Assembly: GCF_018476885.1 (NCBI RefSeq)
Contig: NZ_JAHCVJ010000003.1
Location: forward strand, 248,001 to 312,000
Length of the DNA stretch: 64,000 nucleotides
Origin: Geoanaerobacter pelophilus
Lineage (GTDB): Bacteria > Desulfobacterota > Desulfuromonadia > Geobacterales > DSM-12255
Reading direction: 5' to 3'
In this document: one piece after another, positions 14,766 through 20,973 of the stretch
Layout: every line of letters begins with the position of its first letter
Numbering within the stretch: the first letter of the stretch is position 1
The notes under the pieces: generated by a model
What the model saw: only the letters and a program-made list of their open reading frames with translations
Told to the model about the DNA's origin: nothing
The model's database searches: none
Translations under genes and position numbers: made by a program

Positions 14766-15561
14766 TGATCGCTACGACCGACAGTCATTTTTAGGCGACA
14801 ACTCTCAAGACAAAATCCGAGCCTGCACAGTCGGAATCATCGGATTAGGCGGTGGCGGGTCGCATATCTCGCAGCAGCTGGCGCATATTGGGTTTCAGAA
14901 ATACGTGCTTTATGACCCAGACATCCCAGAGGAGACCAATCTGAACCGTCTCGTCGGAGCTACCGCTAAAGACGTTGAGGATGGCACCCCGAAAGTCATC
15001 ATTGCCGAACGCCTCATACGCGGACTTGATCGCGATGCAGACATTTATCTGATTCAGGAAAACTGGCAGGACAATCACGAGCGACTGAAAACATGCGACA
15101 TTATCTTCGGCTGCGTCGATGGGTACAAAGGCCGAATGGAGCTTGAAACATTCTGTCGCAGACGGATGATTCCGTACATTGATATTGGGATTGACGTCCA
15201 TCAGGTTGAGAATGCTCCCCCGAACTTGAGCGGCCAAGTAATTATTTCCATGCCTGGTGGCCCCTGCATGCAGTGTCTGCAATTTATCACCGAGGGGAAA
15301 ATGGGGAAAGAAGCTGCAAAGTACGGTGCTGCCGGTCATAACCCGCAGGTAATCTGGGCCAATGGAGTAGTCGCCTCGACCGCGGTCGGATTCGCAGTAG
15401 ACATCATCACCGGTTGGACAAATGAGATGCCCTGTATTCACATGTGCTACGAAGGGAATCTCGGAAGAATGATTCCGCACCCCCTATTGAAATATAAGCC
15501 CCAGACATGCATCCATTATCCGCCGGATCAAGTGGGTAAAGCTATGTTTTGTTTGCTGTAA
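14758..15561 (+). CDS. E1/ThiF-family adenylyltransferase of the ubiquitin-like cassette
   Basis: A 267-residue single-domain E1-like enzyme. Key elements: GLGGGGSH (29-36, ATP-binding Rossmann loop), D53, TNLNRL (60-65, the RxxxN-type arginine finger region), K79, CVDGYKGR (119-126, with D121 expected to bind magnesium) and a CxxC pair C170/C173, which may bind zinc. It would adenylate the Ubl C-terminus and pass it to the E2-like protein. Other cysteines (C224, C245-region) are candidates for the thioester. It closes the cassette; 60 bp on is a small membrane-protein gene. Confidence 0.9.
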   Translation: MCDDRYDRQSFLGDNSQDKIRACTVGIIGLGGGGSHISQQLAHIGFQKYVLYDPDIPEETNLNRLVGATAKDVEDGTPKVIIAERLIRGLDRDADIYLIQENWQDNHERLKTCDIIFGCVDGYKGRMELETFCRRRMIPYIDIGIDVHQVENAPPNLSGQVIISMPGGPCMQCLQFITEGKMGKEAAKYGAAGHNPQVIWANGVVASTAVGFAVDIITGWTNEMPCIHMCYEGNLGRMIPHPLLKYKPQTCIHYPPDQVGKAMFCLL

Positions 15562-15620
15562 TATACTGTGTCTATTTATATCTTAAATTATATATGAAGC
15601 TTAAAACGGAAGAGGTTAAT

Positions 15621-16019
15621 ATGAATAAAAAATCCATTGAGTTTGCGCTAGTTGTCATAATGGCTGTACTACTTGTTTTTATGTGGTTTTCTAAAGCAAT
15701 AGGAGCAGACTTCACTACAACGAGCACAGCAGTAATCAATAGCTTCCTTTTGTTGGGAGCCGCAGTAGCGGCATGGTTTGTTTTCAAATTTAGATTAGGC
15801 TGGGTGGTTCTCGCACCGTTACCCCTTATTTGGCCCAAATGGTGGCCGGTTCTTGTTAGTATTGCCAATGATGGTAAAAGTCCGGCGTCACCAGAGGTTA
15901 TTAATATTATAGAGTCACCATGGTATAGTGCTCCTTGGTATATCACTTCTTACTGGAAGTGGGGCGTTGAGATATGTTTTGTTATCTTATGGATAATTTA
16001 CTGGAAGCTTGAGGATTAA
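15621..16019 (+). CDS. Small membrane protein downstream of the ubiquitin-like cassette
   Basis: 132 residues from the ATG at 15621, preceded by AGAGG; the longer reading from 15549 overlaps the E1 gene and is not preferred. Hydrophobic segments occur at about 6-24 (FALVVIMAVLLVFMWF), 36-54 (SFLLLGAAVAAWFVFKF), 57-75 and near the C-terminus (VEICFVILWIIYWKL), so three or four membrane helices. No family recognised. Same strand and 60 bp after the E1 stop, so it could be a membrane partner or effector of the cassette or simply a neighbour. Confidence 0.6.
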   Translation: MNKKSIEFALVVIMAVLLVFMWFSKAIGADFTTTSTAVINSFLLLGAAVAAWFVFKFRLGWVVLAPLPLIWPKWWPVLVSIANDGKSPASPEVINIIESPWYSAPWYITSYWKWGVEICFVILWIIYWKLED

Positions 16020-16053
16020 GCCCATGTGTGGTCGATTTTGTTACAGCCATCCC

Positions 16054-16665
16054 CTATGATACCTGTAGATTATCCGAAAGCCCATTCAAACCTATTGGTT
16101 TGATGTTTGTAATATTTTTCTCCCGAATACTCTTCAAAGAGTATCCTATCGCACCATCGTTCGCCACAGCTCTGAGATCTATATATTTGCTATTAAACAC
16201 CCTCTTGTTTTTACTATTCAGCACCTTACTTGCGGAGTCCATAAGTATACCTTGATGATCTGTGATGCTTTTTCTGTAATATCTTTCATCTGACTTGAAC
16301 AGCATATGAATATGATACTTGCCATCTTTTTCAATATTACGTCCTTGTTCAAAGAATGCGAAACCAGTAACGCTTTTTTGGGTTTTCAAATAATTCCTTC
16401 TAAAAAGTTTCTGGTTATAATAATGCAATAATTTATTGGTAAATTGGCATCTTTCCTCAAATGCTACATGTGGCCTAAAGGTTAATGTTATAAAAAAATA
16501 GTATGGTCCAAGGTCAATTATAAATTTGAGATATTCATCAACCAAAGTATTTCTATGTCTTGGCTTAATTTCACCGTCTAACAATATATCACGGTAAATC
16601 TTCAATGAATCCGATGATCTAAATAAGATATTTCGAGCTATTGATGTAATGCTATTATTGTTCAT
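16054..16665 (-). CDS. HUH-type rolling-circle Rep-like protein (inovirus Gp2-like)
   Basis: A 203-residue protein with the three motifs of single-tyrosine HUH replication initiators in order: FFITLTFR (57-64, motif I), KYHIHMLF (117-123, HUH motif with H118 and H120) and GYSLKSI (Y175-x-x-K178, motif III). The spacing matches small Rep/Gp2-like proteins of satellite-type integrative elements that also carry AlpA and a P4-type integrase, as here. It would nick a double-strand origin and start replication of the excised element. A perfect 15-bp hairpin lies in the AT-rich DNA behind its 5' end, a candidate origin. The convergent small membrane-protein gene ends 34 bp away. Confidence 0.72.
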   Translation of the reverse strand: MNNNSITSIARNILFRSSDSLKIYRDILLDGEIKPRHRNTLVDEYLKFIIDLGPYYFFITLTFRPHVAFEERCQFTNKLLHYYNQKLFRRNYLKTQKSVTGFAFFEQGRNIEKDGKYHIHMLFKSDERYYRKSITDHQGILMDSASKVLNSKNKRVFNSKYIDLRAVANDGAIGYSLKSIREKNITNIKPIGLNGLSDNLQVS

Positions 16666-17071
16666 AATAATCTCATAGTATAACTGTAGTTATTGTTGTT
16701 AAGCATGCATGCATTAATTTACCGCAACATGATATGCTATTGTTCTATAATCAAGAAGCTCATTATACAGCCTCACTCTTTATCAGTGTTATCAGGAAGT
16801 GGTCCAATAAGTGCCAAGCATCAAATCAAACCATATTTCCCTATTTGAACTTTTATTTACAGAACTAACTTTTATGCCTTTAGAATCATTTTGGGTATCT
16901 AACGTATTGTTTTTTTATTTCACTTCTATACAGAAATTATGTTTTACAAATTTATTCAAAAATTATCCAAAGTGATTTTGTTGATTTTTATAAAAATGTT
17001 CATATTTATTTTGCAAATATATTTCCCGCAACAAACAAATTTGTTGCGGGAAATAGTTGCTACTGGCACTA
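16666..17071. other. AT-rich intergenic region, candidate replication origin
   Basis: 406 bp without a credible gene, very AT-rich. It holds a perfect hairpin at 17021-17054 (separate entry), a CATGCATGCAT string at about 16704-16714, and several A/T tracts. It lies between the Rep-like gene and the primase-like gene, the usual place for an origin in small integrative elements. Iterons were looked for and none is convincing. Confidence 0.35.
17021..17054. repeat. Perfect 15-bp hairpin, candidate Rep nick site or terminator
   Basis: Arms at 17021-17035 (ATTTCCCGCAACAAA) and 17040-17054 with a CAAA loop. It lies 17 bp past the stop of the primase-like gene, so it could end that transcript, though no U-run follows. 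Its position behind a Rep-like gene also fits a stem-loop origin nicked by an HUH protein. Confidence 0.5.
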
Positions 17072-17848
17072 TTAAATAAGTGATTCAAACATATCCCTTG
17101 AATAACCTTTCAATATCCTATCATCAAATCTAATATCACGGCTTTCGATACCATACAGTTCTAAAATGCTAGCAAGTTGTTTAGGGTGAATAGGCTTACC
17201 GTTATTATAATCTGACCATATCTTATCCTTATTGCTCAGATTTAATATTAAAGCCTCAGTACTAATTCTTTTCTCTGTTATTTCAAAAATATCAGAAATA
17301 TCCTTCATCAGTTTGGGTCCCTGTACGCTTATCGCAAGTAAAAGCCGTCGTAATTTCGCAACCCTTTTATCTAGTGTCATCAGTCGAATCGACAATTTCG
17401 TAGCCTCCTGCTTTCTGACACGGTCATAATCAAAGGGAGATAGAGCCGCTAGATTGATGATCGCTTTACGGTCTCCCTCGTCTAATCCTTCAAATACACT
17501 GTGCTCACTGGGTATTGATGATGATAGTTCATCTTGCCTTGGCTTCTGGGCATCAAGCAAAGCTTGTTGAAGCCGCTTTTTCATGTCCCCGATCTTTATA
17601 ACAAGTTTGGCCTGAGTAGCCTCACCTAAGGCTTTCACAGACCACTTCTTGATACTATCCTTATCTCCCAAAACGCCGAAAACACCTGCCGAGGGCTTCT
17701 CTGGGCAAAAGATATAACAAGCCTGTTCTTGGTCAGATTCGCACATAACATAAAAATAATGCGGCTCACCATCAGCTAAAATTTCATCTGGACAGGGCAA
17801 TCCGTGACTTGCCATACGGTTTTTGAATTTGTCGATATTAGACCTCAT
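17072..17848 (-). CDS. Primase/helicase-derived protein with DUF3631-like C-terminus
   Basis: 258 residues from ATG 17848, which overlaps the AlpA stop (ATGA) and has GGGGAGGG 7 bp upstream; the longer reading to 17896 lies inside the AlpA gene. The N-terminus (EILADGEPHYFYV, then CYIFCPEKPSAGVFGVLG) resembles the start of phage-type primases that read DGxxHRF and PAGVFGDW. The C-terminus (KQLASILELYGIESRDIRFDDRILKGYSRDMFESLI) resembles the end of DUF3631 helicase proteins. The Toprim and ATPase core usually found between them is missing, so this is a compact or decayed version. It probably helped element replication with the Rep-like protein. Confidence 0.55.
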   Translation of the reverse strand: MRSNIDKFKNRMASHGLPCPDEILADGEPHYFYVMCESDQEQACYIFCPEKPSAGVFGVLGDKDSIKKWSVKALGEATQAKLVIKIGDMKKRLQQALLDAQKPRQDELSSSIPSEHSVFEGLDEGDRKAIINLAALSPFDYDRVRKQEATKLSIRLMTLDKRVAKLRRLLLAISVQGPKLMKDISDIFEITEKRISTEALILNLSNKDKIWSDYNNGKPIHPKQLASILELYGIESRDIRFDDRILKGYSRDMFESLI

Positions 17849-18210
17849 TGCCATCCCTCCCCTTTCGCAATTTTCATGATTATTGACAGTCTCCACGCAG
17901 CAATTCTTGGCCCTAAGTTACGAACCGGAGCTGGAAAACGACCAGATTTTACCCCCGCCCACCAGGTTGACCGCGAGACAGGAATACGTTCTAGCACCTC
18001 GTTCAATCGAATCAACCTATCAGTAGTGCTATCGCTCTGGCCGCATAGGTTACCCATTCCAGGTGGTTTGGCATTCCCGCTACCAGATATTTCATCGCCT
18101 GGTTCAAACAGCTGCACTCTTAAAATGTCCCTCAACTCCCTACCCAACTCACGGAACCGACTCTCGATCAACCCCTCTACATCCAACTGCTCCACGACTT
18201 TCTTTACCGC
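17845..18210 (-). CDS. AlpA-like excisionase/transcriptional activator
   Basis: 121 residues from ATG 18210, chosen because AGGGAGGA lies 5 bp upstream; the reading can extend to a TTG at 18234. The C-terminal half (RLIRLNEVLERIPVSRSTWWAGVKSGRFPAPVRNLGPRIAAWR) is a textbook AlpA/MerR-like winged HTH. The N-terminal ~60 residues are an unknown helical extension. AlpA of P4-type elements activates integrase and excision. It is followed by the primase-like gene with a 4-bp overlap and preceded by a large nested palindrome. Confidence 0.85.
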   Translation of the reverse strand, partial: AVKKVVEQLDVEGLIESRFRELGRELRDILRVQLFEPGDEISGSGNAKPPGMGNLCGQSDSTTDRLIRLNEVLERIPVSRSTWWAGVKSGRFPAPVRNLGPRIAAWRLSIIMKIAKGEGWQ

Positions 18211-18237
18211 CATGCGTTCCTCCCTGGGCAACAAAAA

Positions 18238-18288
18238 AACCTGTGCTAGTACACCATGACCAATAGGTCATAATGTCCAGCACAGGTT
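18238..18288. repeat. Nested palindrome upstream of the AlpA-like gene
   Basis: Outer arms AACCTGTGCT (18238-18247) and AGCACAGGTT (18279-18288), inner arms TGACC (18257-18261) and GGTCA (18266-18270). It begins 28 bp upstream of the AlpA start. It may be an operator with two bound dimers, a hairpin terminator for the upstream gene, or part of a replication or excision site. Confidence 0.45.
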
Positions 18289-18405
18289 CGCGAGGAGTCC
18301 GACAGACTGATATTCAGCGAAATGCTACCGGGGTCGTTCCTGTTGCTAATTTTTTCAAGCCGTCATTGGCACATACATAATCGTGGTGACGACTTTTTAT
18401 TGGGG

Positions 18406-18753
18406 TCAGTATACCATTTCCGCTTCTAAAAGCAAGTCCTCTCGATAATACAACATTAAATGGAAAGTTGGACCGCAATCCGGTGCAAAATTCATGATTG
18501 CAGGATACACTTCAATCTCGAATATTGTTTTATGGTGTTCTGAAGTATGTTTATTCCTAATTCCCCCCAGGTTGATTGCCAAGTCTACTGGACCAGAATA
18601 GACAGATTTTTTATTCGAGAGTGTTGATAAGCCGACCGATTCTAAGCGCCACCAGGGATCAGTACAGCCAACCTTCCCAGTATTGAAACTGCCAAAACCA
18701 CTTTTTCGTTCGAGGACAGGCTTTAGATCAGTTGGGCCGATTTTGATTTTCAT
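18406..18753 (-). CDS. Hypothetical protein next to the integrase
   Basis: A 115-residue protein without recognised family, signal peptide or membrane segment. It looks beta-rich, with a high share of G, S and aromatic residues (LERKSGFGSFNTGKVGCTDPWWRLESVGL; TIFEIEVYPAIMN; TFHLMLYYREDLLLEAEMVY). It starts 9 bp after the integrase stop on the same strand, so it may be co-transcribed. Such small cargo genes between integrase and AlpA are common in tRNA islands. Confidence 0.5.
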   Translation of the reverse strand: MKIKIGPTDLKPVLERKSGFGSFNTGKVGCTDPWWRLESVGLSTLSNKKSVYSGPVDLAINLGGIRNKHTSEHHKTIFEIEVYPAIMNFAPDCGPTFHLMLYYREDLLLEAEMVY

Positions 18754-18762
18754 GTACTATAT

Positions 18763-19968
18763 CTACCTTCCTAATTTTAGGTTTTCCAGATAATCTGCCC
18801 AAGCCTGCATCATCTTCTTACGCTCCGCCAGATGTGCAGTTCTGTTGTAGGCCCTGCCGTTGGGGTCTTTAACCGCATGCGCAAGTTGGTGTTCGATGTA
18901 ATCAGGTCTGACATGAAGGACTTCATCGAGTATCGTACGGGCCATGGCCCTGAAACCGTGGCCACTCATCTCGTCCTTTTCAAATCCCATGCGTCTCAAT
19001 GCTGAAAGAATTGCATTATCACTCATGGGGTAAAGCGGTGAACGGGGGGATGGAAAAAGATACTTTGAATGACCTGTCAATGGATAAAGTTCTTTTAGTA
19101 TATCTACAGACTGAGAAGCCAGCGGAACGATATGAGCAATCTTCATCTTCATTTTATCAGCTGGAATCCGCCACTCAGCTGCTTCAAGGTCAATCTCTGA
19201 CCATTCAGACTTGCGAAGTTCACCCGGCCGGACAAATAACAGCGGAGCAAGCTTCAACGCACATTTCACCGGAAATGTTCCTTGATAGCCATCAATTGCT
19301 CTCAGAAGCGGTGCAACATCTTTCGGATCGGTAAGTGCTGCTCGATGCCCTTTCTTGTACGGTGGCAATGCACCAATTAAATCAGAAGCACAATCCCTCT
19401 CAGCCCTGCCTGTGGCAACAGCATACCGCAACACCTGACTACAAGCTGAACGTGTCCTGTGTGCCGTTTCCAGTGCCCCACGACCTTCAATACGACGTAA
19501 AACCGAAAGTAGTTCTGGAGCCTTCAATTCATTTACGGCAATCTTTCCCATCCACGGGAAAACGTCACGCTCAAAAATTGCCAGCATCTTGTCACGGTAA
19601 CTGTCAGACTTGTTCAAGAGAAACTTACCGTGCCATTCGCGGGCAATTACCTCAAAGCTGTTTTCATCGCTTTCTTCAATCGACGCTTTTTTAGCCTTCT
19701 TTACTTCACCTGGGTCAATTCCATTGGCAACCAGTTTACGAGCTTCCTCACGCCGCTGACGGGCATCAGCAAGAGAAATCTCGGGGTAGGCCCCAAGAGC
19801 AAGTAACTTTTCCTTGCCCTGCAGACTATATTTCAATCTCCAGAGCTTTCCGCCAGTAGGAGTTATTAGTAGATAAAGTCCTCCACCGTCAAAAAGAGTG
19901 ACCTGCTTTGCTTGCGGCTTCGCATTGCGAACCTGCAACTCCGAAAGCGGCGCAATCCTTTTAGGCAT
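18763..19968 (-). CDS. P4-type tyrosine integrase
   Basis: A 401-residue integrase with an N-terminal arm-binding DUF4102 domain (LSELQVRNAKP...LFDGGGLYLLITPTGGKLWRLKYSLQGK), a SAM-like core-binding domain and the C-terminal catalytic domain: R in LFVRPGELRKSEW, HGFR in MSGHGFRAMART, H in HQLAHAVKD and the nucleophile Y in GRAYNRTAHLAERK. It is full length. The gene lies 180 bp from the 3' end of tRNA-Pro and points away from it, the standard arrangement of tRNA islands. It inserts and excises the element. Confidence 0.95.
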   Translation of the reverse strand: MPKRIAPLSELQVRNAKPQAKQVTLFDGGGLYLLITPTGGKLWRLKYSLQGKEKLLALGAYPEISLADARQRREEARKLVANGIDPGEVKKAKKASIEESDENSFEVIAREWHGKFLLNKSDSYRDKMLAIFERDVFPWMGKIAVNELKAPELLSVLRRIEGRGALETAHRTRSACSQVLRYAVATGRAERDCASDLIGALPPYKKGHRAALTDPKDVAPLLRAIDGYQGTFPVKCALKLAPLLFVRPGELRKSEWSEIDLEAAEWRIPADKMKMKIAHIVPLASQSVDILKELYPLTGHSKYLFPSPRSPLYPMSDNAILSALRRMGFEKDEMSGHGFRAMARTILDEVLHVRPDYIEHQLAHAVKDPNGRAYNRTAHLAERKKMMQAWADYLENLKLGR

Positions 19969-19982
19969 GCGATTCCCCCCTT

Positions 19983-20037
19983 TTTCGGTATACGGGTTTC
20001 GGTATCGGTATATTTACACTTACAGTATATACCGAAA
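19983..20037. repeat. Iterated TTTCGGTAT motif between integrase and tRNA-Pro
   Basis: TTTCGGTAT occurs at 19983-19991 and 19997-20005, and its inverted copy ATACCGAAA at 20029-20037. TCGGTATAT (20005-20013) pairs perfectly with ATATACCGA (20027-20035). Position upstream of the integrase and next to the attachment region suggests arm-type integrase sites or AlpA binding sites. Confidence 0.5.
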
Positions 20038-20090
20038 GTCTTTGGATTTGAGTATACTTGGATGGATTATATAGGACAACTGGAAAAGAA

Positions 20091-20114
20091 AAAGCCTCGG
20101 ATTTCCGAGGCTTT
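20091..20114 (-). terminator. Intrinsic terminator downstream of tRNA-Pro
   Basis: AAAGCCTCGG (20091-20100) and CCGAGGCTTT (20105-20114) form a 10-bp stem with a 4-nt ATTT loop and A/T runs on both sides. It ends transcription of tRNA-Pro on the minus strand and could also work in the other direction. Confidence 0.75.
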
Positions 20115-20146
20115 TGCACTTGTCCGGACTGTGCCGGACTTTGAAA

Positions 20147-20223
20147 TGGTCGGTGCGACAAGATTCGAACTTGCGACCACTAGACCCCCAGTCTAGTGCG
20201 CTACCAGGCTGCGCTACGCACCG
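20147..20223 (-). tRNA. tRNA-Pro(GGG), island attachment gene
   Basis: A 77-nt cloverleaf including encoded CCA. The acceptor stem is CGGTGCG/CGCACCG, the anticodon loop CTGGGGG sits on a CTAGA/TCTAG stem giving anticodon GGG, and the T-loop reads GTTCGAAT. Its 3' end faces the integrase, so the attachment core is expected within this 3' half. The second copy of the core, at the island's far end, was not found and should lie left of the window. Confidence 0.95.
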
Positions 20224-20231
20224 ATAAACAT

Positions 20232-20591
20232 TCAGCTTACTAATATCTTACTGCAAATCTGCAGTTCTTCCCTGATCTCGTGAAGCAGGGTTTTAATCTC
20301 TTCAGAAGGCTCCCCGCATTCCTCAGGTGGTGTCAGCGGTGGGGCCGCCAGACCGGTTATCACCCTGCGGGCGCCTTCTATGGTAAGTTTATCTTTATAG
20401 AGCAGTTTTCTTATTGTAACCAGCAGATCCAGATCATTTCTGGAATATAAACGCTGTCCAGTTGAGCTTTTCCTCGGATTAAGCTGGCTGAATTCGGTTT
20501 CCCAGAACCTCAAAACTGAAGGGTTAAGGGAAAGAGCCTTCGAAATTTCGCCTATCTTGTAATAAAGCTTATCAGGGAGAGGAAGGTCCAT
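20232..20591 (-). CDS. MerR-family transcriptional regulator
   Basis: A 119-residue protein with the MerR winged helix at residues ~8-75 (YYKIGEISKALSLNPSVLRFWETEFSQLNPRKSSTGQRLYSRNDLDLLVTIRKLL) and a short C-terminal helix that would form the dimer. No metal-binding cysteine pair is present. It follows the IHF alpha gene by 10 bp, an arrangement (pheT-ihfA-merR) common in Geobacter and other Deltaproteobacteria, so it belongs to the core operon and not to the island. Confidence 0.92.
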   Translation of the reverse strand: MDLPLPDKLYYKIGEISKALSLNPSVLRFWETEFSQLNPRKSSTGQRLYSRNDLDLLVTIRKLLYKDKLTIEGARRVITGLAAPPLTPPEECGEPSEEIKTLLHEIREELQICSKILVS

Positions 20592-20601
20592 CTCCAGACA
20601 A

Positions 20602-20880
20602 TTATTCAGCGTTCAAAGAAGCCTTGAGAACCTGGCTCGGCTTGAAGGTAAGGATCTTTCTGGCAGTAATGGTGATCTCTTCGCCAGTCTGGGGGTTTCT
20701 GCCACGGCGATCAGCCTTGTCTTTTACTACAAAGTTGCCGAAACCGGCAATCTTGATTTTGTCACCGGTCTCAAGTGTTCCTTTGATAATATCGAACACG
20801 AGTTCTACCAATTCTGCCGAATCCTTCTTGGAGAAACCAACCTTTTCATAAATTTTTTCTACTATGTCAGCTTTGGTCAT
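20602..20880 (-). CDS. ihfA: Integration host factor alpha subunit
   Basis: A 92-residue HU/IHF-family DNA-bending protein: N-terminal helices, then IAGFGNFVVKDKADRRGRNPQTGEEITITARKILTFKPSQVLK, which contains the beta arm with RNPxTGE and the proline that intercalates in bent DNA. It follows pheT, the conserved gene order for ihfA. HU and IHF are alike in sequence, so the symbol rests partly on the pheT neighbourhood. IHF is often needed for P4-type integration and for sigma-54 promoters such as the pilA one. Confidence 0.92.
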   Translation of the reverse strand: MTKADIVEKIYEKVGFSKKDSAELVELVFDIIKGTLETGDKIKIAGFGNFVVKDKADRRGRNPQTGEEITITARKILTFKPSQVLKASLNAE

Positions 20881-20973
20881 ATCTACCTCAAAATATCTAA
20901 ATTTGTTGACTTAGTTCCTTTACTGAAGGCCGGAAGGTATATAGCATAGGGGGAAATTATAATCAACCCCTTT

